Below are positions 21,958-32,405 of a DNA stretch of 64,000 bases, piece after piece. The notes under the pieces were generated by a model. The model did not search any database and was not told the DNA's origin. It saw only the letters and a list, made by a program, of their open reading frames with translations. Position numbers and translations under genes: made by a program. Source of the DNA: Meghimatium bilineatum. Its lineage: Eukaryota > Mollusca > Gastropoda > Stylommatophora > Philomycidae. Within the stretch, counting starts at the first letter, position 1. Each line of letters begins with the position of its first letter. Location of the stretch: contig CM067306.1 in the NCBI GenBank assembly GCA_034231615.1, positions 63,288,813 through 63,352,812 on the forward strand. The letters run 5' to 3'.

Positions 21958-22140
21958 CTCAGCACACACGAGGGTCATATTCACTCAGCACACATGAGGG
22001 TCATATTCACTCAGCACACACGAGGCTCATATTCACTCAGCACACACGAGGCTCATATTCACTCAGCACACACGAGGGTCATACTCACTCAGCACACACG
22101 AGGCTCATATTCACTCAGCACACACGAGGGTCATATTCAG
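21958..22140. repeat. 26-bp repeat, about seven copies, inside a LINE-A 3' UTR
   Basis: The unit CACTCAGCACACACGAGGST plus CATATT. The same phrase is single in LINE-A at 52236-52265 (CTAAGCACACATGAGAACCA), so this is an expansion within the retrotransposon. Confidence 0.85.
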
Positions 22141-22262
22141 AAAACTCTTCTGCCCCTGAAGCTGAAAGACAACAAAGCAGTGTTTAGATAATAGATAGAA
22201 AGATAGATGGATGGAGGGGTGGATGGATATATGGTTGGAGAAGAAGGACAGACGGGCAGGCA
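22141..22262 (+). mobile_element. LINE-A 3' end with tetranucleotide tail
   Basis: CAGAAAACTCTTCTGCCCCT, GAAAGACAACAAAGCAG, then TAGATAATAGATAGAAAGAT drifting to GGATG and GGCA units. The tail type matches 52313 and 43738. Confidence 0.7.
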
Positions 22263-22985
22263 GGCGGTTATTTTTAAAGTCTTTAAATTTCTCTAGACAT
22301 GAAAATAAATGAAGGTAATAACAAGTTTTGTGCTTAATAAAATTATGCATCTTACTTTTCACTATACAATCATTGCTGAAATCGGATATATCAAGCCGAA
22401 AAGCGCAACTATTGCATCTAAGCTGTAAACCGTGAAACAAATCATTCTTGTCTTAGAGCTACATCCTGCTGATGCGCATGAGTTTAAGAACGTTGACAGG
22501 AGAAAAAGACAATATAGTAACATAATATTCAGTTAATTTATTGTTCTAACTATCATCTAATGCTTTCTTTGCTGTGACGAAAACTCATGTTCGTGTTGTT
22601 TCCTGTATTAGTTCTCACTGTGGTAACAAATATTCCACGTAGATATCCGGATAAAAGTATTGTCAAATATCTGTCTGTAGCATTGTCTGTTTAAATCGGA
22701 TGTTCCTCCTGAAAGCAGTGGCAAACTACAGAAGTATTGTGTCAAGTTATTTTCTACAGTATGTAGTGAATTATTCGTATTGGAATTAGCGAGTGCTAAT
22801 TCAGTGTTGCCATCGTGTCAGATCACAATCTAACAAGTTGGGTTACAACCAGCAAAAGCAGCCATGACAAAAGTAGTAGTAACACAAGTAACATAGTAGG
22901 CCTAAGTAAGAACAAAAGCAGTGTCAAGTTAGCAACATGGACTGTGAGAAGCTTGTATCACGAAACTATGGCAAGGTACTAACAT
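22263..22985. other. Unit B 5' flank with SINE-like pieces
   Basis: Aligns with 5840-6260 and 45340-45620. An S2-like stretch (22360-22490) ends GTTTAAGAACGTTGACAGGA. A SINE-core stretch with CTGAAAGCAGTGGCAAACTA lies at 22695-22760. Confidence 0.55.
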
Positions 22986-22989
22986 AAGA

Positions 22990-23458
22990 ACCAAATTGTG
23001 TTTACTACGAACATGTGTATTTCCTGTGGCGATATATGGATGTGAAGCATGGACACTAAATAAAACAGTGGCTAATTGAATAACATCATTTGAATTAAAC
23101 TGCTACAGAAGAGTTTTGAGAATATCATGGCCGGCGAAGAAAACAAACCAGGAGATCTTACGAACAATTAACGTCCAGGAAGGCTGGCTACTGAACACCA
23201 TATTAAAGAAAAAGCTAGTTTTTTTTCGGTCACATTAAGAGACGAGACGGCATGGAGAGAGTGTTAATTGGAGGGGATGATAGAAGGCAACAGGGGCAAA
23301 GGCCAACCAGGAAGCCTTTGGACAAAAGACATTCAAGAATGCCTGCGCATGTCACTGGAAGAGGCAGGACAACTTGCTCAAGACCGCGGAGAATTCAAGA
23401 GATCCATAGGAAAGACTACGTTCTGGAAAGAATATGTCACTTGATGATGATGATGAAA
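22990..23458 (+). mobile_element. LINE-B fragment
   Basis: VFPVAIYGCEAWTLNKTV, FELNCYRRVLRISWPAKKTN, LRTINVQEGWLLNTI, GHIKRRDGMERVL and RGFKRSIGKTTFWKEYVT read across one or two frameshifts. This is the most complete copy of the family's C-terminus in the window. Confidence 0.78.
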
Positions 23459-24219
23459 ATGTCAATCCCCATTCTACATTTATACATCAGTAGAATACAG
23501 TTTGTTTAAAAATTAGTTAATATTTTAAAAATATGCCACACAGCATGTAGTTAAATTGAAACATGAAAATGGGGAAAACATTTATTTTTTCAGAAAAGGC
23601 ACACACACAAAAACACCCAACACAAAAATGATTATAATTAATATCTTGGTCAGTTGTAGCTTAAAATTTAAAAAAAATATGGCAACCCTGTAAAGTAACT
23701 ATTACGATGTTTCTTCACTGTGATTGTATGATGTTCAATGTGATTTTAGTGTGTGTTTAAGATCATAGATAATCGAATGTCCCCCCCCCCTCCCGGAAAG
23801 CAACGACAGACTACAGGATTATTGTGCCTAGATTTTTCTTGTAGAAGTGATGATACAATTTTCGTTTGGAATGTGCAGGTGTTAAATAGTTCCTTACGAC
23901 ATATTACCTGATTGACAAACTGAGCTGAATATCAACACACCACATCCGCCATTGTGAAAATAGCAGTGATACACATCAATAATATAGAGGTAGGCCTATA
24001 TATAGTACTTCGGTAACATACAATTAGGACATGGAACGTGACAAGTATATGTCTTGATAAAATTCATATCATATTGAAATAAATTAACAAATTAGTCATT
24101 CAAATAATACGATTATCAGACGAAGGGGAAAGGTCACTACAACCTAACAACATAACTCCAGACGTGTTCTCGGGTTACGTAAATGAGGTCAAAGGGGAGG
24201 TCACTTACTAATTATATCG
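23459..24219. other. Unit B 5' flank, nothing coding
   Basis: One copy of the 24-bp minisatellite ancestor lies at about 23468-23500, and a SINE-core relic (CCGGAAAGCAACGACAGACT) at 23790-23850 beside a C run. Confidence 0.5.
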
Positions 24220-24614
24220 CAGTGTTTCCCAAACTTTGGTTTACCATTCCCTACATAATTTACCATTCCGTTTCGTCCACCGTTGTGACATTGTAGTGTT
24301 AGATAAGTTGCGTAAAATTAGAGATTTTGGTAAAGAGTGGTTAAAATGATTATAATTAGTTTATAGATATTTTGGAAGGGGGGAGAAGAGTTAGAATCAG
24401 TGTTTAGAATTAATAATTAATTCTCTAATTATGGTGATGTTAATGTACAAGTGCGCTATTTATAGCACAACGGTGGACGAAACTGCATTTTTACCAACAT
24501 ATGTATATATATATTCAAAAATTAAATTATTCCATAAATGAAGCCTAATTACAATTTGTTAAAATTGCCCCCCACCCCCTGAACAATCAAATTGCCCCAC
24601 GTTGGGAAACACTG
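24220..24614. mobile_element. hAT-type MITE
   Basis: Left end CAGTGTTTCCCAAACTTTGG and right end GTTGGGAAACACTG form terminal inverted repeats beginning CAG, as in hAT elements. The 8-bp flanks TTATATCG and TTCTAACG agree at six of eight positions, consistent with an aged target-site duplication. It encodes no transposase. Confidence 0.7.
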
Positions 24615-24704
24615 TTCTAACGTGTCACGTTCGGTGTTACTAGGATATTACCATGACCATCTAGCTTCAAGACCATTGAACGGAATTAATTAAGCCCCCA
24701 TTCG

Positions 24705-24733
24705 TTACTCTTTTTTTTGGGGGGGGGGGTGGT
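24705..24733. repeat. Homopolymer T/G tract
   Basis: A poly-T run followed by about ten G. Confidence 0.85.
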
Positions 24734-24814
24734 TATTGTTGAGCTTTTCTTTAGTCGCTATTTATAATGTTTATATTATACTCGTATATTATATGTATCA
24801 TTATTTATCATTAC

Positions 24815-25262
24815 ACCTTAAACAGGTAAATGAGTTCACTTACTTAGGAAGTATTATATCGAGTGAAGGGAAAAAACCAGTAAAGAGATACAAAATAGAT
24901 GCAACAAAACATACCAGATCCTAGGACAGATGACACGCATTTTCAAGAACAAAAATGTAAACATAGACACTAAAGTTGCAGTATAAAAGACTATTATTAT
25001 TCCATCACTGTGCTACCAGTGTCAAACCTGGACAATGACAGCACACGACAAAAGAAAAATATTGACAACAGAAATGACATGTCTACGAAGAATACTCGGA
25101 GTGTCATTAAGAGAGAGAATTAGAAACGATAACATCGGACAGATAAGCAAAACAATACCAGTATTGGAACACATCAGAAGACAACAGATCAAGTGGTTTT
25201 CATACGCTTCCAGACTACCGACAAGTATCATGCCACAAATGCCCATGACACACTGACATAAC
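24815..25262 (+). mobile_element. LINE-A fragment
   Basis: VNEFTYLGSIISSEG, a frameshift, then LCYQCQTWTMTAHDKRK, TEMTCLRRILGVSLRERIRN and EHIRRQQIKWFSYASRLPTS. This is the domain downstream of RT in endonuclease-type LINEs and the best copy of LINE-A here. Confidence 0.78.
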
Positions 25263-25324
25263 GGTTATAAAGCCCTTCGTGAAGTCACATCATGTTCAGA
25301 GTTGGTTTTTCCCCCTCAAAATTT

Positions 25325-25402
25325 ACTTTCCAACAGAAAAAAAATGTTGAGTCGTTACAGGGAATCGAACTCTGGATCTCACGATTGCGAGACTAAAGTT
25401 TG
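25325..25402 (-). mobile_element. tRNA-derived SINE piece
   Basis: The minus strand has AGTCTCGCAATCGTGAGATC then CAGAGTTCGATTCCCTG, the anticodon-to-T-arm half of a tRNA with a perfect B-box-like GTTCGATTCC. The 5' half with the A box is not visible. Confidence 0.6.
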
Positions 25403-26130
25403 ACTGGGATAGGATCCCCTATGGTCTCGCCTGGTGTGCAGTGATGATAACCTACACACCTAACTCATCTAAAGTGTCATCTCCGTATCAAAGGTTGATG
25501 CACCGGATTTTCAACATCTTCTGTCTCTTACCTTGGTGGTGCACCCTGATAAACTATATACTCTCCATCACACGATGTATCCATCACGCATGTATCTCTG
25601 CCCACTTGGTGCTATCCAACTTTTCTTTCAAGTAAGATCTTCAAAAAGGCATAATTTGTGTATCTTTTGCTATCTTACTATTAATTCAAATAAGGTCTTC
25701 AAAAAGGCATAACCTGCCTACCTGTTGCTATCTTACTTTTCTTCCAAGTAATGTCTTCAACAAGGCATCATCTCTTTCAGTATGTCCAACGCCCGTGTGT
25801 TGCCGGGGCACGAAAGGGGAGCAAAGAATAACAAAACTGTTTACCCTCCACGCATGTCGTAAAAGGCGACTAAGGAGGTTATGGGATGGAGTTGGCTGTC
25901 CCATCCTATATAGGGTCAGTGACCCAAAGCTATGCTGAAGTCGGATGTGTCAGGCTGAAATGTGCAGATATCGCAGCAATGCTGTAAACCATGACACAAC
26001 TCATTCCGTTCTCCGGACTACATCCTGCTAATCTGCACGAGTTTGAGAACGAACGCAGAAGAAGAAGTATGTCCAAAATATTTCCTGTGTTAGATTTCTA
26101 CTTTAAAACAGCTTTTTTTTCTTCAGATGC
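25403..26130 (-). mobile_element. LINE-F 3' region with an S2 insertion
   Basis: Collinear with 7255-7530 and 46070-46300. The phrase AAGTAAGGTCTTCAACAAGG is repeated about three times (25628-25770). It is interrupted by the S2 copy at 25795-26075. Confidence 0.6.
25795..26075 (+). mobile_element. S2 SINE-like repeat, long copy
   Basis: Begins GCCCGTGTGTTGCCGGGGCA. It has GTAAAAGGCGACTAAGGAGG, GTTGGCTGTCCCATCC, CGGATGTGTCAGGCTGAAAT and CCGGACTACATCCTGCTAAT, and ends GAACGCAGAAGAAGAAG. Related copies lie at 29290, 47285, 35520 and 55785, and in the unit 5' flanks. Non-coding and short, so SINE-like; no clear pol III promoter was confirmed. Confidence 0.55.
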
Positions 26131-26131
26131 A

Positions 26132-26490
26132 CTGTTGTCAAGATCCCTGCGTTTGATTTCCTCCCCTTCTATGAAGTTCTACATATTGTCAAGATCCCTG
26201 CGTTTGATTTCCTCGCCTTCTATGAAGTTCTACATATTGTCAAGATCCCTGCGTTTGATTTCCTCGCATTCTATTAAGTTCTACATATTGTCAAGATCCC
26301 TGCGTTTGATTTCCTCGCCTTCTATGAAGTTCTACATATTGTCAAGATCCCTGCGTTTGATTTCCTCGCCTTCTATGTAGTTCTACATATTGTCAAGATC
26401 CCTGCGTTTGATTTCCTCGCCTTCTATGAAGTTCTACATATTGTCAAGATCCCTGCGCTTCATTTCCTCGCCTTCTATGAAGTTCTGTAT
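26132..26490. repeat. 51-bp minisatellite, about seven copies
   Basis: The unit TTGTCAAGATCCCTGCGTTT plus GATTTCCTCG and TTCTATGAAGTTCTACATA. The length is a multiple of three and yields a spurious repetitive ORF (SRSLRLISSPSMKFY). Confidence 0.9.
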
Positions 26491-26494
26491 ATAC

Positions 26495-26707
26495 TTCTAC
26501 TTATCAAAATCTCAAAGACATAAATGATCTATTCTAGTCGTATGTCCATTATCCATGTTTCTGAGCCATATGTTAGTGTATGGTATGTGTAGCATTGTAC
26601 AATTCTCATTGTTTGTGATTTCTTTGGATGCTGGTAGTTTCCTCGTGACATTCAAAGTAATTCTAGACATTCCTATTTTCATTTTAGCTTCTGTTTCAAA
26701 TCTATTC
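26495..26707 (-). mobile_element. LINE-F fragment
   Basis: The minus strand has ETEAKMKIGMSRITLNV and, in the next frame, YGSETWIMDIRLE. Continues the LINE-F copy upstream of gene 2. Confidence 0.6.
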
Positions 26708-26948
26708 TGATAATTTGGCCAAGATATTGGTAATTTCACATTTATTGTTATAATTTGACCAAGATATTGGTAATTTCACATTTATTGTTATAATTTGACC
26801 AAGATATTGGTAATTTCACATTTATTGTTATAATTTGGCCACGATATTGGTAATTTCACATTTATTGTTTTTAATTTGGCCAAGATATTAGTAATTTCAC
26901 ATTTATTGTGATAATTTGGCCAAGAACTGGTAATGATAATATTTTTGC
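26708..26948. repeat. 40-bp minisatellite, about six copies
   Basis: The unit TAATTTGGCCAAGATATTGG plus TAATTTCACATTTATTGTTA. Confidence 0.9.
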
Positions 26949-27239
26949 AGTATCTCTCCATGTGGTTTTATGTCTAGCTTTTGTTCCATTTAGAATTTGT
27001 TGATTATCATAGTTGTTGCTTTCTCTGTGTTAATATCTTGGTCATCCAAAAGCCGAGGCAAATGTCTCCTTTAGGGACATGTGCAGGCATTCCTGTATGT
27101 CTTCTGTCCACCAACACATTCTGCCCAATCATCGATGACGTATTGTTTACCTTGTACCTGTGTTACCTTCTATCATTCCCTCAATATCAGGCTCTCCATA
27201 CAGTCTTAGCCTAAATGACAAAACAACACCTTAGCTTGT

Positions 27240-27530
27240 TCATTAATATGGTGTTCAGAAGCCAACCCTCTTGAACGCTGTCCTCACACGTGTCATGTGA
27301 CTTATTCTCTCCAAAACGTTGTCTTCTCAATGAGCTCACTGAATACTTCTCTGTCTTGAGCGATGAGGCTTGAATTTTCCAACGATATATTCATGTTATC
27401 TTTAATGTCGTCAGTCCATCGTCTTCTTAGTCTGCCATTTCTCCTCTTCCCAGGTACTCTGCTCTCCATTATTTGCCTCTATAAACAGCTGTGTCTCTTT
27501 ATATAACCAAACAGGTGTAGTTTTCTATCA
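27240..27530 (-). mobile_element. LINE-B-like 3' fragment
   Basis: The minus strand gives SRVPGKRRNGRLRRRWTDDI then KDNMNISLENSS, DREVFSELIEKTTFWRE. Typical LINE C-terminus with stops. Confidence 0.65.
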
Positions 27531-27574
27531 AATATGGACTTCCGCAAATATGGCTGTGAAGAACGAATGTGTTC

Positions 27575-27770
27575 TCTTTACGGTGTTCGATTATCGGCTG
27601 TTCCTTCCCGAAAGTAATGGCAACCTACTGAAATACTGTGCCTATGAATTTCCAATTCATTGTAATTAGCACCACCAAAATGTATGTTTTCCTCGGTGTC
27701 ATAATTAATATGATGTTCTACCTGAAAGCAACGGCAAACTACTGAAGTAATATGCTAAGTAATTCCTAAT
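27575..27770. mobile_element. Two SINE-core relics
   Basis: CGAAAGTAATGGCAACCTAC (near 27610) and TGAAAGCAACGGCAAACTAC (near 27725) both match the 3' core of the SINE at 57861. Confidence 0.5.
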
Positions 27771-27849
27771 CGATGTGGTGAGCAGCTCCTATCACACTTT
27801 ATTGATGAAGTTTGTCCATACTATGCATTTGATCAGTAGGATGTCTTAC

Positions 27850-28382
27850 CAATCAAAACTATCACATTCAAAACTATCACATACAAAACTATCACATTCA
27901 AAACTATCACATACAAAACTATCACATACAAAACTATCACATTCAAAACTATCACATACAAAACTATCACATACAAAACTATCACTTTCAAAACTATCAC
28001 ATACAAACTATCACATACAAGTCTATCACATACAAAACTATCACATACAAACTATCACATACAAAACTATCACGTACAAAACTATGACATACAAAACTAT
28101 GACATACAAGCCTATCACATATAAAACTATCACATACAAACTATCACATACAAGTCTATCACATACAAAACTATCACATACAAACTATCACATACAAGTC
28201 TATCACATACAAAACTATCACATACAAAACTATCACATACAAAACTATCACGTACAAAACTATGACATACAAAACTATGACATACAAGCCTATCACATAT
28301 AAAACTATCACAGACAAACCTATCACATACAAAACTATCACATACAAAACTATCACATACAAAACTATCACATACAAAACCT
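27850..28382. repeat. 15-bp minisatellite, about 35 copies
   Basis: The unit ATCACATACAAAACT has 14-bp and substituted variants. Frame slippage between 15- and 14-bp units gives repetitive ORFs on both strands (KLSHT, VCDSF). Specific to unit B, just upstream of gene 2. Confidence 0.93.
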
Positions 28383-28489
28383 GAAGGCATAAAATTAATT
28401 TTTCATGTTTGTCTCTGATTGCCGATTATTTCTAAGTTGAAAGTTTTTAATAACTGCATTCAGCTGTACAGATTAGAACTACTGAACAA

Positions 28490-28600
28490 ACATTGCAACA
28501 ACAACAATTACAACAATAACGACAGGAACAACAACAACAGAAACAACAACAGCAACATAGGATGTGGTATCAACAGAAACAACAACATATTCTCACATTA
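28490..28600. repeat. (AAC)n-rich stretch
   Basis: Imperfect AAC/CAA repeats shortly upstream of gene 2 exon 1. Confidence 0.75.
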
Positions 28601-28667
28601 TTTCCTATTTTGTCATCAGTAACTTCTTGATCTCACAATGTATGTACATCTCTGCAGGTATCTCAAG

Positions 28668-28836
28668 ATGGCGATTAATGTGCCTGCCTTAGTAGGTCTG
28701 ACAGTGCTGGCCATTGGTCTGCTGCTTCATATTATTGGGTTAGCTACACCAGCGTGGTCTGCTAACAGTGAAGGGGGATATGGACTGTGGGGAATGTACA
28801 GAGGAATTATGTATGTAAGCTATACCAATAAATTCC
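28668..28836 (+). CDS. Gene 2 exon 1: TM1 and modified loop 1
   Basis: 56 codons plus one base. MAINVPALVGLTVLAIG, TM1, ATPAW, then GGYGLWGMYRGIMYVSY, ending AAA TTC C before GTAAGT. The acceptor CTCTGCAG ends at 28657. Tyrosines replace the two loop cysteines at codons 28797-28799 and 28812-28814. Confidence 0.83.
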
Positions 28837-29255
28837 GTAAGTTGACCTTATGTTTCTCTATATTTTTCTTATATAAGATTTGTATTGATGTGTGATCTTC
28901 AAGTTATGTCTAGAACTGAATCTATCAATATCATCAAGTCACAAGGTCAGTTTGGCTACTATCTACTTCTGATTTTGTCCTCGAACTTTTGCTGGTTAGC
29001 ATATTGCAGTTCAGATATCTGACTACGTTGTGGTCATGGTTTATAGCTTGGATGTGATTTCTGAGCTTTTCAGACTTACATATTCGACTTGAATATTGAC
29101 GTTTGGGTCATTTTAACATATTGGATGGTCATACAAATCTATCTCAAAATCTTCTTTGTCGTCTCTTGTTATATGTATGCCAGCTCATAACGCTGCTATT
29201 ATTTGCTTTCTAGTCAGCCATGTGAAAACCTAGCAATTAGAGCATGCATTACCGT
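28837..29255. other. Intron 1 of gene 2, proximal part
   Basis: Matches gene 3 intron 1 (46809-47230) better than gene 1, for example TGTGTGATCTTCAAGTTAT. Confidence 0.55.
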
Positions 29256-29259
29256 GCAT

Positions 29260-29515
29260 TGATGGGCACGATATAGGATCAAACAATAGCACCACCAGTT
29301 ACCGTAAGAGGCAACTAAGGAATTTACAGGTTGGAATTGGCTGTCCCATCCCAATACAGGTAAAGGTAACACAGAAGCTATTCTGTGTCCCATGTGTCAG
29401 GCCGAAAGGCGCATATATCACAGGTATGCAGTACATCATGGTACAACGCATTACATTCTCTGGACTACATCCTGCTTATCTGCAGGAGTTTTAGATCAAA
29501 AGGGCAGAAATAGAA
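29260..29515 (+). mobile_element. S2 SINE-like repeat in intron 1
   Basis: ACCGTAAGAGGCAACTAAGG, ATTGGCTGTCCCATCC, CATGTGTCAGGCCGAAAGGC and TGGACTACATCCTGCTTATC. The counterpart in gene 3 is at 47280-47495; gene 1 has none. Confidence 0.6.
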
Positions 29516-29900
29516 TCTTGAAAAATGTAACACAAAATAATAGTAAAACCCATATGCCTTCAGTGTCGTAGCGGTGTCACATTAAAACGTTTGTTGTGGA
29601 AAGGAAAGATGTTGACACATCTCTAATCTCTAACATCCTGAAGAGTTTGGAAACTTCACACTGATCAGTTCTTGATGTTATACAGCCATACTTCTGGCTA
29701 CTTCGAATTGTTACACTGTCCATCGTCCCTTGGAGAGCAATTTTTGTCATCGACGGATGTCTCATTACCAGCCCACACCAACAAAGTTTACGTAGTTTCG
29801 CGATTGTTATCAGTGGTTCTATACTTGATGTTCTGTTTTTAACTCAGTGGTTCTATACTTGATGTCCTGTTTTTAACTCAGTGATGCCAAATCTTCTCCA
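29516..29900 (-). mobile_element. LINE 3' fragment in intron 1
   Basis: Aligns with 47505-47900 in gene 3, where the minus strand reads VECGRRRGGQKKTWRNNIKG. Here the coding sense is mostly lost. Confidence 0.5.
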
Positions 29901-29919
29901 AAACTCCCAGAACGAAATG

Positions 29920-30072
29920 ACCACAGAAAAATCTGCACCATAAGTGAAACATCTGCACCATAGACGAAACATCTGCACCATAAGTGAAACATCTGTACCA
30001 TAAGTGAAACATCTGTACCATAGATGAAATATCTGCACAGAAGATGAAATATCTGTACCATAGATCAAAGCA
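29920..30072. repeat. 20-bp minisatellite, about seven copies
   Basis: The unit CATCTGCACCATAAGTGAAA. The gene 3 intron has the region without expansion. Confidence 0.85.
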
Positions 30073-30450
30073 CTAGGTACGAACTTGATTATCGTTAAAG
30101 GTTGCAGAAGGTAAATATTAGGCAATTTTGTCTAAATACAGATCATTCATTTCTTTAGATGTGGATGGTGACATATTTTTTGTGCTGTGTTCATGTTTTT
30201 TTCAGGCATCGTTGTTTTACTTCGTTCTCATTCCCCATAATGTTTTTTTCCCAATACGCCGCTGTGTGAAAATACATGTGTATAAGAACGTCATTGTTAC
30301 CCTGAGTATTTCATCTGTGAAATATCTGCCGCTCAATTCTTTTGTGATATTGTCTTTATTTTTACTTTTCTTTTTCTTCTTTTTTCGTTCACTTGAAACA
30401 TGTCCATATCTGTAATTCTGTCTCCTTAATAAAACTCATTGTCTTTTGTA
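30073..30450. other. Intron 1 of gene 2, nothing recognised
   Basis: T-rich sequence with a 95-codon hydrophobic ORF that lacks any family motif. Confidence 0.4.
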
Positions 30451-30452
30451 GT

Positions 30453-30692
30453 TCATACAGTGTCCCATAGAGATTCTATTCCAGTGTTGTTTCCTCTTGT
30501 CAATGTGTCTGCCAGTCTGCCTGTCTGCCTGTCTGCTGGCTGGTGAATGAGTATGAGATTGTGTTCATCTTGCCAGCTCTCAATTTCCTCACCTCTCTTG
30601 TCCATGTGATCATAGCCCCAGCTCTGAGAGTGGCTGTTGAGGTCACCACACACCATAAGTCTCTCCTTTTCTAGGATCGTGTCTAGTGCCAA
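30453..30692 (-). mobile_element. LINE APE-type endonuclease fragment
   Basis: The minus strand gives ERLMVCGDLNSHSQSWGYDH, MDKRGEEIESWQDEHNLILI and DTLTRGNNTGIESLWD. The GDxNxHxxxWG signature and RGxxIExW are from the AP-endonuclease domain of LINE ORF2. The rest of the ORF is absent here. Confidence 0.75.
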
Positions 30693-30732
30693 ATGTCTTT
30701 ATTTTTACTGCTTTTACTCTTTGTATTGAATT

Positions 30733-30775
30733 TTGTTGAAAAAAGACCTTAAGGTTGAAACGTTAAAACTGTCTT
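30733..30775 (+). ncRNA. Degenerate Penelope-type hammerhead-like motif
   Basis: AAAGACCTTAAGGTTGAAAC with a short hairpin directly before GAAAC. The CUGAUGA half is missing. Confidence 0.3.
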
Positions 30776-30944
30776 GTATAATGTTATCTGTATTGTTTTA
30801 TACCCATACCCTATAGTTTGATAGTCTATGCGTTAATTGTGAAGCTGATCGTCCCTGCGTTTTACGCAAGTATTATTGTTAATTCAGAGGCACGTTCGCC
30901 AAGTACAAATGTTATTAAACAATTCCTCAGAGGCTCTACCAACA

Positions 30945-31092
30945 CTTCCTGATTCTTGATTAGAAACTGGCTTCACAGCACGCGGGACATTACCATAAGT
31001 GCTCCACCCTCCGCTCCAGCAGCCATCCCAGTGTATGTAGACTCAGAGTCCCGGTTAGGTGTTGATTGTGTCATCTACCAACACTGTAGTCT
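30945..31092 (-). mobile_element. LINE-H-type 3' UTR fragment
   Basis: Second copy of the TTCTTGATTAGAAACTGGCT repeat. Includes GTAGACTCAGAGTCCCGGTT and GTGTTGATTGTGTCATC. Confidence 0.65.
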
Positions 31093-31195
31093 GTGAGCAG
31101 ACTATTCGGAATCTCTTTCACGATTTCCAACCTTCCTGCCTGTCATCCAGTCACTTGATCAGACTTGATCTTCTGCCCACAGAGCAGCTCGCTTA

Positions 31196-31338
31196 GCATG
31201 ATGTGTACACCACGTACATGATGTGTACACACGTGCATGATGTGTACACACGTGCATGATGTGTACACACGTGCATGATGTGTACACCACGTACATGATG
31301 TGTACACCACGTGCATGATGTGTACACCACGTGCATTA
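31196..31338. repeat. About 19-bp minisatellite, seven to eight copies
   Basis: The unit GCATGATGTGTACACACGT, with a CAC insertion in some copies. Confidence 0.9.
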
Positions 31339-31389
31339 CCGACATGCACAGGCGGGTAAATGTTATGTTCATGGATAAGTACCGATATG

Positions 31390-31815
31390 TCTTAGAATCT
31401 GCAGGTGAACGAATATTAGAAATGGAGGCGCCGTGTTGAGCGATTTAGTGACGGTGCAGTCCTCGAACGTAACCGCTGTGGTGGTGGGTGAGTAATGATG
31501 TGGGGAGGCATTTATTTACTTCACAGATCCCCCTCTCCCACAAATCATGTGATTAGAACTCTGAATTTTGATGTTACCTTTGCGAAATTGTACTTGCCAT
31601 CACAACATTGCCGGTATTTTTTGACACAGTGCAGTCCTTTAAGTTGGATTTGCAAGACCACACCGTTTTCGAACAGTAAATGCTGTCGTTCAAAAGTCGA
31701 GTATCAATAGAAGGGATTGAGCTGCATACAGTTGTAATATGAATCCAATAGAACATCTGTTGGAAGAGACCGCGGGATGAATTAAGCAACCTGAACCTTT
31801 TCCTTGAACTATGCA
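31390..31815 (+). mobile_element. Tc1/mariner transposase relic
   Basis: Plus-strand residues in order: SDGAVLERNRCGGG, VMMWGGIYLLHRSP, then TLNFDVTFAKLYL, PSQHCRYFL and later MNPIEHLLEE-like sequence across frameshifts. This is the central DDE region of Tc1-like transposases. Inactive; in intron 1 of gene 2. Confidence 0.72.
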
Positions 31816-31837
31816 TTAACTATTTCTGCCAGTTCAG

Positions 31838-32405
31838 CGTCAATTGTAGACAGTGCTCAATTATAGACAGTGATCAATTGTAGACAGTGCTAAATTATAG
31901 ACAGTGATCAATTGTAGACAGTGCTCAATTGTAGACAGTGCTTAATTGTAGACAGTGCTCAATTGTAGGCAGTGCTTAGTTGTAGACAGTGCTCAATTGC
32001 AGACAGTGCTGAGTTGTAGACAGTGCTCAATTGTAGACAGTGCTCAATTATAGGCAGTGCTCAATTGTAGACAGTGTTCAATTGTAGACAGTGCTCAGTT
32101 GTAGACAGTGCTCAATTATAGGCAGTGCTCAATTGTAGACAGTGCTCAATTGTAGACAGTGCTCAATTGTAGACAGTGCTCAATTGCAGACAGTCCTGAG
32201 TTGTAGACAGTGCTCAATTGTAGACAGTGTTCAATTGTAGACAGTGCTCAGTTGTAGACAGTGCTCAATTGCAGACAGTGCTGAGTTGTAGACAGTGCTC
32301 AATTGTAGACATTGCTCAATTGTAGACAGTGCTCAATTGTAGACAGTGCTCAATTGTAGACAGTGCTCAATTGTAGACAGTGCTCAATTGTAGACAGGGC
32401 TCAAT
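31838..32405. repeat. 17-bp minisatellite, about 33 copies
   Basis: The unit TGCTCAATTGTAGACAG with ATAGG, GCAG and GAG variants arranged in repeating short series. No ORF. Confidence 0.93.

Noticed and set aside
26132-26380. Coding repeat SRSLRLISSPSMKFY
   Set aside because: It follows the 51-bp minisatellite exactly, with no conserved relatives in the other units.
27775-28390. Repetitive ORFs with KLSHT or VCDSF on both strands
   Set aside because: Products of the 15-bp minisatellite; frame changes with each 14-bp variant.
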